The notes under the pieces were generated by a model. That model was not told the origin of the DNA and made no database searches. It saw only the letters and a list, made by a program, of their open reading frames with translations. This document shows, piece after piece, positions 18,262 to 26,371 of a stretch of DNA of 64,000 nt (its first letter is position 1; each line of letters starts with the position of its first letter). A program made the translations under genes and the position numbers. Source of the DNA: Bosea sp. Tri-49 (lineage in GTDB: Bacteria; Pseudomonadota; Alphaproteobacteria; Rhizobiales; Beijerinckiaceae); contig NZ_CP017946.1 of NCBI RefSeq assembly GCF_003952665.1, positions 5,847,001-5,911,000 of the forward strand, given 5' to 3'.

Positions 18262-19484
18262 AGCGCGCCCGGCGGCTCCTGGCCATCAACAACTACTTCT
18301 ATCGACGCGGCGGCGCCGAGAGCGTCTTCCTCGACCATATCGACCTGTTCACCGCGGCCGGCTGGGATGTCGTGCCGTTCGCGATGCAGCACCCCGCCAA
18401 CCTGCCGAGCGCCTGGTCCAACTATTTCGTCTCCGAGATCGAGTATGGCGAGCCGGGTGGTCCGATCACGAAGGCGAGGCAGGCTGCCAAGATCATCTTC
18501 TCGCTGGAGGCTCGCCGGAAGATCCGTGCCCTGATTGGGCGGGCGCCGCCGACGGTGGCGCACGCCCACAACGTCTACCACCATATCTCGCCGTCGATCT
18601 TCGGAGCTCTCAAGGCCGAGGGCGTGCCGCTGGTGATGACGGCGCACGATCTGAAGATCGCCTGCCCGGCCTACAAGATGCTGAGCCAGGGCCGCGTCTG
18701 CGAGCGCTGCCATGGCGGCCGCATCCACAACGTCCTGCTGCATCGTTGCGTCAAGGATTCGGCCATGGTGAGCGGCCTCGTCTTGATGGAGACCCTGGTC
18801 CACCGCAGCTTCGGCCTCTATCGCGACACGATCGATCGTCTCATCGCCCCGAGCCGCTTCTACCGCGACAAGCTGGTCGAGTGGGGATGGGACGCAAATC
18901 GGATCGCCTACATCCCGAACTGCATCGACGCGAGCCAGTATGCGCCGGTGTCTCACGAAGGCGACTATTTTGTCTATGCGGGGCGGCTCGCGCCGGAGAA
19001 GGGGCTGGCCACGCTCGTGCGCGCCGTCGCACTGTCGGACCAGCGATTAGTCCTGGCCGGCACCGGTCCTGAAGAGACAACCCTACGCCATCTCGCATGG
19101 AATCTCGGCGCCGATGTCGCCTTCGCGGGTCATCTTGACAAGCCGGAGCTGAAGCGGCTGATCGGTGAGGCGCTGGCGCTGGTTCTCCCCTCCGAATGGT
19201 ACGAGAACGCGCCCATCAGCGTCCTCGAAGCCTATGCGCTCGGGCGCCCGGTCGTCGGCACGCGGATCGGCGGCATTCCGGAGCTGGTCGCGGATGGTGA
19301 GACCGGCATCCTGGTCGAACCGGGCAGTCCGGCCATGCTTGCCGACGCGCTCGCTGCGCTTGCGAACCTTTCGCCCGCAGAGCGCGCCGGGCTGGGCGCG
19401 GCCGGCCGCGATTGGGTGCGCCGGGAATTCTCGCCCGACAGATACCGCCAACGCACCACGGACCTCTACGAGGCGCTCGGCTGA
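18258..19484 (+). CDS. Glycosyltransferase, family 4
   Basis: The 408-residue GT-B protein has an N-terminal acceptor domain with YFYRRGGAESVF, HAHNVYHH and TAHDLKIACPAY. The C-terminal donor domain has FVYAGRLAPEKGL near residue 235, LAGTGPEE, and the nucleotide-sugar motif ENAPISVLEAYALGRPVVGT. A CERCHGG cysteine cluster with a later HRC near residue 155 fits the Cys-rich insertion seen in some family members. It adds a sugar in the repeat unit; donor and linkage are unknown. It is coupled to both neighbours by overlaps of 4 bp and 1 bp. Confidence 0.88.
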   Translation: MKRARRLLAINNYFYRRGGAESVFLDHIDLFTAAGWDVVPFAMQHPANLPSAWSNYFVSEIEYGEPGGPITKARQAAKIIFSLEARRKIRALIGRAPPTVAHAHNVYHHISPSIFGALKAEGVPLVMTAHDLKIACPAYKMLSQGRVCERCHGGRIHNVLLHRCVKDSAMVSGLVLMETLVHRSFGLYRDTIDRLIAPSRFYRDKLVEWGWDANRIAYIPNCIDASQYAPVSHEGDYFVYAGRLAPEKGLATLVRAVALSDQRLVLAGTGPEETTLRHLAWNLGADVAFAGHLDKPELKRLIGEALALVLPSEWYENAPISVLEAYALGRPVVGTRIGGIPELVADGETGILVEPGSPAMLADALAALANLSPAERAGLGAAGRDWVRREFSPDRYRQRTTDLYEALG

Positions 19485-20698
19485 TGTACACCCTGATCCC
19501 GCCAATCAGCGCGAGCCCGCCCGAACGGAAAGTGATCTTTGTCGGCTTGCGCGGCGTCCCCGAGATTCAGGGCGGGGTCGAAACCCACGTCGCTGCGATC
19601 TCGGCGCGCCTGGCGGAACGCGGCTGGCAGGTCGAGGTGCTCGGCCGTGCGCCGTATCTTCCGTCGCAACGACCCTATGTCTGGAAAGGCGTCACCGTCA
19701 CGCCGGTGTGGGCGCCGCGGTCGCGGAGCTTCGAGGCGCTGGCGCATACGGCATTGGGCCTCATCGTCGCGGCCGGGCGGAACCCCGACCTGGTACATAT
19801 CCATGCGATCGGGCCGGCGCTGCTGACCCCGTTCGCGCGCCTGCTCGGCCTCCACGTCGTGGTGACCCATCATGGCTTTGACTACGAACGACAGAAATGG
19901 GGGCGCCTCGCCAAATCCATTCTGCGCACCGGTGAAGCAATGGGGATGCTGTTCTCCCATGCGAATATCGGCGTCTCGAAAGTGATCGTCGACAGCGTCC
20001 GCCGCAAGTTCAGCGTAGGCGCGATCTTCATCCCGAACGGTGTCGAGAACCCGTTCCCGAAGCTGGACACCTCCTATCTCGACGGCATCCAGGTCACGCC
20101 CCGCCGCTATGTCCTGAGCGTCGGCAGGATCGTCGAAGAGAAACGGCATCTTGATCTGATCAACGCCTTCGCGCGCCTGAACGATCCTGGCCTCAAGCTC
20201 GTCATTGCCGGCACGGCCGATCACGCCGGGCGCTATCAGCGCGCGGTCGAGGCCGCCGCCGCGGCGACGCCCGGCGTGGTGATGGCGGGCTTCCAGCGCG
20301 GCGAAGCCCTGTCCCAGCTATACCGGCACGCGGGCCTGTTCGTTCTCCCCTCAAGCCATGAAGGCATGCCGATGGTGCTGCTCGAAGCGCTCAGCTACGG
20401 GGCGCCCTGCCTGGCGAGCGACATCGACGCGAATCTCGCGCTCGATCTCGGGAGGGAGAGCTATTTCCCGCTGGGCGAGCTCGATGCGCTCGCGGAGGCG
20501 ATGCGGTTGAGGCTCGCCGCGCCCAGTACAGCCGAGGGCGCGGAGCGGGCCGCCCGGGTTCTCGATTCCTTCGGATGGGGCGCAATCGTCGAGCGCACCA
20601 TGGACGTCTACGAGAGCGCGCTTCTCGGCTGGCGGCCGGGCGGCGTGCGCCATGGTGGCACCGGCCTGCGGGCACACGTCGAATTCGGAGGCCGATGA
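19484..20698 (+). CDS. Glycosyltransferase, family 4
   Basis: The 404-residue GT-B enzyme starts at the ATG in a TGATG overlap with the previous stop. The N-terminal domain has VGLRGVPEIQGGVETHV and HIHAIGPALL. The donor domain has YVLSVGRIVEEKRHLDLI, VIAGTADHAG and SSHEGMPMVLLEALSYGAP. The arrangement is typical of RfaB/WcaI-like transferases of exopolysaccharide loci. The in-frame upstream start at 19412 lies inside the preceding gene and is rejected. The donor sugar cannot be inferred. Confidence 0.88.
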   Translation: MYTLIPPISASPPERKVIFVGLRGVPEIQGGVETHVAAISARLAERGWQVEVLGRAPYLPSQRPYVWKGVTVTPVWAPRSRSFEALAHTALGLIVAAGRNPDLVHIHAIGPALLTPFARLLGLHVVVTHHGFDYERQKWGRLAKSILRTGEAMGMLFSHANIGVSKVIVDSVRRKFSVGAIFIPNGVENPFPKLDTSYLDGIQVTPRRYVLSVGRIVEEKRHLDLINAFARLNDPGLKLVIAGTADHAGRYQRAVEAAAAATPGVVMAGFQRGEALSQLYRHAGLFVLPSSHEGMPMVLLEALSYGAPCLASDIDANLALDLGRESYFPLGELDALAEAMRLRLAAPSTAEGAERAARVLDSFGWGAIVERTMDVYESALLGWRPGGVRHGGTGLRAHVEFGGR

Positions 20699-21603
20699 TG
20701 ACGCCTGTCCTGCGAAACCTCGAAATGACGATCCTAGGCCTCGGCTTCCTCGGCCTGGCCTGGGGCAAGAACAGACTGCACGGCTACACCACGCCAAACC
20801 GCGTGGAGAAATCAGATTCAGAGGGCAAGGTCGCTTACCTTCTCGACATCTTCGCTTCGCTCCGCCGCTTCCTGCCGCCGCAATTCGACCTGCGCGGGCG
20901 CGATGTGCTGGAGCTGAGCCCTGGCGCATCGCGCGGCATCGGCGTGCTCTTCCTCGCGCTCGGGGCGCGATCCTATCACGCCATCGACGCGTTCGACCTT
21001 GCCGGCGGCGAAGACCCGGCCTTCTATGACCGGCTGCTCGACCGGTTCCCCGAAGGCCGAAAGGCCGACCGGGAACGCGCCCGGACCATCGCCCGCACGC
21101 CCGGTGCGCGCGAGTTCGATTATGCCGTCGGGCGGGATTTCGATATCCTCCGCCTTGCCGAGGGACGGAGTTTCGACCTGATCGTCAGCTGCGCCGCTTT
21201 CGAACATTACGACGACCCGGCGGCGACGATCGCCGGCCTGACGCAGGTCGCCCGGCCCGGCTGCGAGAGCGTCCACATCATCGACCTGCAGACGCATTCG
21301 CGCTGGATCCGCGAGCGCGATCCCAACAACATCTATCGCTATCCCGAACCGATCTACCGGCTCTTTAGCTTTCCCGGCCAGCCGAACCGGCAACGCCCCG
21401 CCGATTATGTCCGCAGCTTTTCAGCCAAGGGCTGGAGCGATGTCCGCTTCGTGCCGTCGCTAACCATCGATCCCGCACTTCGCGAGACCTCATTGCGAGG
21501 CCTTGCCGCGCCCTTCGCCGGCCGGGACGATATGAGCATCCTCGATGGCGCCCTGACGGCGCGCTATCCCGGACTGGGCGGCGATTGGGGGATGGCTTCG
21601 TGA
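20695..21603 (+). CDS. SAM-dependent methyltransferase-like protein
   Basis: The 302-residue product starts at ATGATG (20695/20698) with GGAG at 20687-20690. The Rossmann-like methyltransferase core has DVLELSPGASRGIGVLFLALGA near residue 63 as motif I and FDLIVSCAAFEHYDDP near residue 160 as motif IV. A hydrophobic N-terminal segment (LEMTILGLGFLGLAWG) may touch the membrane. In this setting it probably methylates a sugar of the repeat unit. It overlaps its neighbours by 4 bp on each side. Confidence 0.75.
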   Translation: MMTPVLRNLEMTILGLGFLGLAWGKNRLHGYTTPNRVEKSDSEGKVAYLLDIFASLRRFLPPQFDLRGRDVLELSPGASRGIGVLFLALGARSYHAIDAFDLAGGEDPAFYDRLLDRFPEGRKADRERARTIARTPGAREFDYAVGRDFDILRLAEGRSFDLIVSCAAFEHYDDPAATIAGLTQVARPGCESVHIIDLQTHSRWIRERDPNNIYRYPEPIYRLFSFPGQPNRQRPADYVRSFSAKGWSDVRFVPSLTIDPALRETSLRGLAAPFAGRDDMSILDGALTARYPGLGGDWGMAS

Positions 21604-22847
21604 CGAGCCGCCGTTCCGTTCTCGGCGGCCTTGCCGGCGTCGCGACGCTTGCCTCCTTCGGGACACTGCCAACGGCAAGTGGGCCCAGCGGCGACATCCC
21701 CCTGTTTCGTCGCGGCATCGGCGTCTCTCACGCCTGGGGATGGGCCGATGTCGAGGCCGACGGCTCCTACGGCTATGCACCATTCTCGGCGGCTCGCTTT
21801 CGCTTCGATCAGGCGCAACGACAGGCGATCCGCGCCGCAGGTTTCGATTTCGTGCGCCTGGCCGTCGATGTCGGCCCGTTCCTGGCCTTCTCCGGCACGG
21901 CTCGCGACGGGCTCGACGAGCGCCTCATTGGCACGGTTCGCGACCTCATCGATACCGATCTTGGCGTGATCGTCGACCTGCATCCGAGCGCGATGAATCC
22001 GGCCTACTGGCCCGCTGCGCTGACCACAGGCGTCGATACGCCGAACTTCCGGGCCGTATTGGCCTTGCAGCAGCGCCTGGCCGCGCGCCTGGGGCAACTT
22101 GCGCAGGGCAGGGCAGCAGCCGGGGTCCCGAGGCTCGCGCTTGAACTCATGAACGAGCCGGAGCTGCCGCAGACAGCCTGGCAACCCATGCTCGAAGCCG
22201 CTTACAAGGCCGCGCGCAGCGGCTCGGCAACGTTGCCGCTCGTGCTGGGCGGTGGGTCGATGAACGCTCCGGCAGTGCTGGCTGCGATCGACATGCGCCC
22301 GTTCGCTGGCGATACCCGCCTGATCTATACCTATCACGACTACTCGCCCTGGCAGTTCACCCATCAGGGCGTCCGCGGCAATCCCGCCTATGCGCTGGAC
22401 GCGATCGCCTATCCGGCGCCACAATCCACCCAGGCGATGATTGCGGCGACCCAGCGGCGGATCGGCGGCCTCGGTCTCGACGGCCCCGCTTTAGAACAGG
22501 CGCGGAAGGCGAAACAGACACTGGTGCGCTATGCCGGCTTCGATCGTTCGGCCCTCGAACGGACCTTCCGGCAGGTGAATGCCTGGCGCAGCGCGCAGCG
22601 CCTGCCTGCCCATGCCATCCTGCTCGGCGAGTTCGGGGTCCACAGGACGCCTTATCTTGGCACTCCCGAGGGAGTGGCTGCGCGGGAGCACTGGCTGCGC
22701 GACATGCGCGAACTCGCGGAGGCGCATGGCTTCGCCTGGGCCTGCTGGACCTATGCCGGGGCGGGCGGGTTTGCGCTCGCCGAGGGCGAGACCGGGCCGG
22801 GCTTCAACGCGGCGACGCGCCGTGCGCTGGGGCTCCTGCCGCGATGA
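21600..22847 (+). CDS. Tat-exported glycoside hydrolase family 5 (endoglucanase-like)
   Basis: The protein has 415 residues from the GTG at 21600, which overlaps the previous stop as GTGA; a TTG at 21585 is an alternative. It begins VTSRRSVLGGLAG, a twin-arginine signal. The GH5 catalytic residues are clear: the acid/base Glu in LELMNEPEL near residue 184 and the nucleophile Glu in ILLGEFGVHR near residue 346. YHDY and CWTYAGAGG complete the barrel. Such a periplasmic glycanase could trim the polymer or clear misassembled chains, as BcsZ does in cellulose loci. Its substrate is probably the product of this locus. Confidence 0.85.
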   Translation: MTSRRSVLGGLAGVATLASFGTLPTASGPSGDIPLFRRGIGVSHAWGWADVEADGSYGYAPFSAARFRFDQAQRQAIRAAGFDFVRLAVDVGPFLAFSGTARDGLDERLIGTVRDLIDTDLGVIVDLHPSAMNPAYWPAALTTGVDTPNFRAVLALQQRLAARLGQLAQGRAAAGVPRLALELMNEPELPQTAWQPMLEAAYKAARSGSATLPLVLGGGSMNAPAVLAAIDMRPFAGDTRLIYTYHDYSPWQFTHQGVRGNPAYALDAIAYPAPQSTQAMIAATQRRIGGLGLDGPALEQARKAKQTLVRYAGFDRSALERTFRQVNAWRSAQRLPAHAILLGEFGVHRTPYLGTPEGVAAREHWLRDMRELAEAHGFAWACWTYAGAGGFALAEGETGPGFNAATRRALGLLPR

Positions 22848-24238
22848 GTCCCGCCACGACACGGCAGCGCTATGCCAATCTCGATGCGTTGCGGGCGATC
22901 GCGGCGCTAGCCGTGATGGTCGAGCACATGTTCGGCGATCTCATCAGGCAGGCTCCTGCCGCGACAGGTCCGATGAGCGCACTCGCCGAGGCGCTCGTGC
23001 AGAATCTGAGTCTGGGCCGGTTCGGCGTTGCGCTGTTCTTCCTGATCAGCGGGTTCGTCGTGCCGTTCAGCATCGCCGGCGAGCGGCCGCTCCGGCATTT
23101 CGCCATCTCGCGGCTGTTTCGGCTCTATCCGGCGTTCTGGCTGGCGCTGGCGGTGCTCGCGACGATGGGCTGGTTCTCCGGATATATGCCGGGGCTACCG
23201 ACCGTGCTCGCCAACATGAGCATGGCGCCGCCGATCTTCGGCCAGCCCTGGCTCTCGCCGATCCACTGGACCTTGTTCGTCGAGCTGCTCTTTTATGTCC
23301 TCGTCGCGCTGCTGTTCGCGGCGGGAAGGCTGAGGCATGTCGGCGTCCTGCTTGGCCTGAGTTTGGCCCTGATCACCGCGACGGTCCTGCCGGTCCAATT
23401 GCGCACGCACGGTGTCGTCAACCTGCCGATCCAGTATCTCGGTATGCACCTGTCTTTCTTGTTCCTGGGCCTGCTGCTGCGGCTCTGGCTGGTCGAGCGG
23501 ATGCGGGGAGCGCGCCTCTCGGCCGTGCTTCTCGTTGTCGTGCAGCTCGCCGCGCTGCTGTCGGTTTCGCAGTTTTCGCTGGCGCGCGGCGACAATTTCA
23601 TCATGGAGGGGCTGAGGCCTGTCCTGAGCGCCTACATCCTCGCTTTCGCGGTCTTCCTCGCCGCGATCGGGCTGGATCGACCGCGCTCGCCCCTACTCGC
23701 GCTGATCGGACTGACCAGCTATTCGATGTATCTGTTCCACGGGACGGTCAACGCTGCCGTCTATCGCGTCCTGCCCCTGACTGGTGAGTTCGGCGACATC
23801 GCGACGATGTTGGTCTGCACCGGCTCGACCTTGCTGGTGTCCTGGCCTGTCTATCGAGCAATCGAACGCCCAATGATCGCGCTGGGGCGCAGGATATCGT
23901 CAAACCGTGACGCAGCCCTCGTCCCATCTTCACGGCTTGCAGACACTGTCCAGCGGCGGGTGGAATGGAACGGCACGCTCGTTGCCGCTTCCGCCGGCGG
24001 GCAGGGCTCGACGCCTCATCCGTCACCGGATTACCGCGCCGTCAGGCATGGGGGTCGGCGCTCGCTCGAGATCGAACCGAGTCTGCTACTGCCCGAGATC
24101 GTCGCCGAAGCGGCCCGGGAAGCGTCCGCCAGCGACAAGGTCGTCGGTGGGATCCTTGGGACGGCGATCGTCGCCGTCACGCTGAGCTGGTTCGCGCTGC
24201 TTGGGTATGTCGGCTGGAAGATCGCCGAGTCGCTGTGA
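22844..24238 (+). CDS. Acyltransferase 3 family membrane protein with C-terminal extension
   Basis: The 464-residue integral membrane protein has the OafA/ExoZ pattern. RYANLDALRAIAALAVMVEHMF at the N-terminus gives the conserved Asp/Arg and His. FGVALFFLISGFV and RLFRLYPAFW follow, with about ten helices in all. It would O-acylate a sugar of the polysaccharide at the inner membrane. After the last family helix (near residue 345) there is an extra stretch of about 115 residues: a polar linker, then an acidic helix and one more hydrophobic helix. It is the last gene of the operon. Confidence 0.85.
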   Translation: MSPATTRQRYANLDALRAIAALAVMVEHMFGDLIRQAPAATGPMSALAEALVQNLSLGRFGVALFFLISGFVVPFSIAGERPLRHFAISRLFRLYPAFWLALAVLATMGWFSGYMPGLPTVLANMSMAPPIFGQPWLSPIHWTLFVELLFYVLVALLFAAGRLRHVGVLLGLSLALITATVLPVQLRTHGVVNLPIQYLGMHLSFLFLGLLLRLWLVERMRGARLSAVLLVVVQLAALLSVSQFSLARGDNFIMEGLRPVLSAYILAFAVFLAAIGLDRPRSPLLALIGLTSYSMYLFHGTVNAAVYRVLPLTGEFGDIATMLVCTGSTLLVSWPVYRAIERPMIALGRRISSNRDAALVPSSRLADTVQRRVEWNGTLVAASAGGQGSTPHPSPDYRAVRHGGRRSLEIEPSLLLPEIVAEAAREASASDKVVGGILGTAIVAVTLSWFALLGYVGWKIAESL

Positions 24239-24280
24239 TGGTCCTTGCGCGCGTCCGGGTATCGGCGGCCGATATTGGCG

Positions 24281-24569
24281 TTAGGTGGCAGGGCGACCAG
24301 TTGCTGCCCTGTTGCGCGACGGCGCGATCGGCCCTTCAAGGGCGCGGAGGACGGCTCCGACCTTGATGGTTCGGGCCGGCTTCGCCAGCGCGTAACCGCC
24401 ACCCGGGCGCTTCTTGCTGCGCAGCATGCCGGCGCAGATCGAGCAGGATGGGGTCGAGAAACTTCTTCGAGATGTTGTTGCGCTGGGCGATCTGGGCGGT
24501 TTCGCCGGCCTCGAGCCTGGCGAGGTGCACCATCGCCTTGATGCCGTATTTGCCCTTGTTGGTCAGCAC
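24281..24569 (-). pseudogene. Broken Rrf2-family regulator
   Basis: Translation from the ATG at 24569 gives a clear Rrf2 winged-helix start (NKGKYGIKAMVHLARLEAG, then NNISKKFLDPILLDLR). The frame then shifts at about 24433. In the next frame the homology continues as GMLRSKKRPGGGYALAKPAR, then VGAVLRALEGPIAP, to a TAA at 24281. A net change of one or two bases explains the shift. The usual IAEIAxxNN spacing also seems about three residues short. The C-terminal cysteine region of FeS-type members is missing. This is a decayed gene between the polysaccharide locus and the cupin/RLP operon. Confidence 0.8.
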
Positions 24570-24716
24570 TGCCCGTCCCCCGCATAGAAGTACAGTACGA
24601 TCTATTTTGCGGGGCCTGCAAAGCGAGGGCGCTTACGGAGGGACGGCCGGAGAACGGTGCTCTCTGCGGGCAGCCGCCTTTTAGTGATGATGCTGCGATA
24701 GCGGCGCCGGCTGCGC

Positions 24717-25181
24717 TCAACCGTCGAGGAAGGCGGCGACCTCTGGCGAGGATCGTAAGGTCTCCAGTTCCTCAGGCGTCGGCAGGGCAGGGCGATCGCG
24801 GGTGGCGTCGACCAGGCAGAGGAAGCCGAGCGGTTCGTCGGGCGAGGCCTTGAACTGGTGCCAGGTCCAGCCGGGAATGGTGACGAGGTCGAGCGGGCCG
24901 ATCTCGCTGACCTGCGTGCCGACGAGGCAGCGGCCACGGCCGCGTACGATGACGACACCATGGACATGGCCGTGGCGTTCCAGCGTGGTGTGGCCGCCGG
25001 GGGCGACCTCGAAATAGCGCAGCTCGCCGGCGAGGTCGGGTCGCGAAAACAGGATCTGGCGCGAGACGTCGCGGAAGGGCGCTCCGCCATCCTGCTTGTA
25101 GGCGAGCCGTTCGACACCCTGCCAGGCGAAGCCGCCTTCATGCCGGCGCAGGTTGGGAGCATCCTTGGTCGTGTCAGGCAT
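24717..25181 (-). CDS. Cupin-domain protein, last gene of the RLP operon
   Basis: The 154-residue single-domain cupin has motif 1 around APGGHTTLERHGHVHGV (His ligands near residues 63-74) and motif 2 at PGWTWHQF near residue 122. Its start overlaps the RuBisCO-like gene by 8 bp, so the two are translationally coupled. In Rhodospirillum rubrum a cupin acts right after a RuBisCO-like isomerase, removing methanethiol from a methylthio-pentulose phosphate. The same pairing here makes that a reasonable hypothesis, though cupins are diverse and this one could be another isomerase or lyase. Confidence 0.75.
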   Translation of the reverse strand: MPDTTKDAPNLRRHEGGFAWQGVERLAYKQDGGAPFRDVSRQILFSRPDLAGELRYFEVAPGGHTTLERHGHVHGVVIVRGRGRCLVGTQVSEIGPLDLVTIPGWTWHQFKASPDEPLGFLCLVDATRDRPALPTPEELETLRSSPEVAAFLDG

Positions 25182-26298
25182 GGGTTTGTGCCAGGGCTTG
25201 CGCTTGCGAGTGCTGGTGGACCGTGGCGACGAACGCGGCCGTGGCCTCGCTCAATCTGTCGCCCTCGGCGAGCAGGTTGCCGCCGATCAGCAGCATGACG
25301 TCGCGGCCATAGAAGTCGAGTATCTCCGGCACGCGCGCGACGTTCATGCCGCCGGCCGGAACAGGAGCGCTCGCTGCGAGCCCGGGCTCGGGCGCGAGCG
25401 CGGCTTCGGCAATGCGCTGGCAGGTCTCAGCGGAGTAGCCGAAGCGGCCGCCATGGTTGGGGAAGATCACCGCATCGACGCCGGCAAGCCGCCAGAGCTT
25501 GGTCAGGCAGGCCGGATCGATCCGGGCCGCGCCCGCCAGGCTCGGATGGGCGAAGAACGCAATCTGCGGATAGTCGCGCCTCAGCGCCTGGACGTTGGAG
25601 AGGCCGAGGATCGCCGGCGCGACCATCGCCGTGTCGAGCCCTTCCTCCGTGACGATGCGCAACTGCTCGCGCACGGCGTCGAGGCTTCCGGAGAGGCTCG
25701 GCACATAGCGGGTCGGATGACCGGTCTGCGCGACCGCACGGCGCACCGCGGCGGCGCAGGCAGCAACGCGCCGCGGGAACGGGCTGTAGCGTTGTGTCGC
25801 CAGCCCGTGATCATCTTTGACGTAGTCGATGCCGCCCAGTGCAAAGGCTTCCGCAAGGCGTGCCAGCTCCGCCGGGGGCAATCCTTGCGGTTTCAGGGCC
25901 GAACAGGTCAGGGCCCGCCCTGTGGCGCCGACACGCTGGCGCAGGCCGTCGAGGCCGATTTGCGGGCCATCGCCGAGCGCGGCGCGCAACTCTGGCGGCA
26001 GAGCGAAGTTTGCGAGCGTCAGGTCATCGTGCAGCGAGGAGTTGCCGAACAGCATGTTGAGGAGTTGGCCGGCGTCATCGCCGACCGTCGCCGCCGAGAG
26101 CAGGATGCAGATCGCATGCAGGCCGTTGCCTTTGGGCTCGACCGCGACGACGCGGCCGAGGATCTCGCCGAGAACGAAGGGGTCGTCGACCGCCTCGGGC
26201 GGCATCTCGATGCTCTGCTCGACGGCGATTGCTCTGGCGCGCGCTTCGGCCTCCTCAGGCGCGCCGCGTAGATGATAGGTGGCTTCAATCCAGCTCAT
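25174..26298 (-). CDS. RuBisCO-like protein (form IV)
   Basis: The 374-residue product has the RuBisCO large-subunit fold but altered active-site residues. The Lys of the KP motif is kept (K136 in ALKPQGL) while the next Lys is Gln138. The carbamylation motif is KDDH (K161-H164) instead of KDDE. The loop-6 Lys is absent and the C-terminal SGG is AGG (PAGGMN). It should therefore enolise a sugar phosphate rather than fix CO2. Known RLPs serve methionine salvage, methylthioribulose isomerisation or apionate pathways. Neighbours are a cupin, a nitroreductase and a sulfonate-type ABC importer. Confidence 0.88.
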   Translation of the reverse strand: MSWIEATYHLRGAPEEAEARARAIAVEQSIEMPPEAVDDPFVLGEILGRVVAVEPKGNGLHAICILLSAATVGDDAGQLLNMLFGNSSLHDDLTLANFALPPELRAALGDGPQIGLDGLRQRVGATGRALTCSALKPQGLPPAELARLAEAFALGGIDYVKDDHGLATQRYSPFPRRVAACAAAVRRAVAQTGHPTRYVPSLSGSLDAVREQLRIVTEEGLDTAMVAPAILGLSNVQALRRDYPQIAFFAHPSLAGAARIDPACLTKLWRLAGVDAVIFPNHGGRFGYSAETCQRIAEAALAPEPGLAASAPVPAGGMNVARVPEILDFYGRDVMLLIGGNLLAEGDRLSEATAAFVATVHQHSQAQALAQTHA

Positions 26299-26371
26299 CG
26301 TCGATCCCGCGGAAACGGGGCTCCGTCATTCCAGTCCCGCACCAGTATAGCGCTGCGGCTGCGAGTGCACC

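Noticed and set aside
24239..24716. Insertion-sequence remnant in the gap between the polysaccharide locus and the cupin gene
   Set aside because: The content is explained by the Rrf2 pseudogene; I found no transposase fragment, terminal inverted repeats or target duplication.
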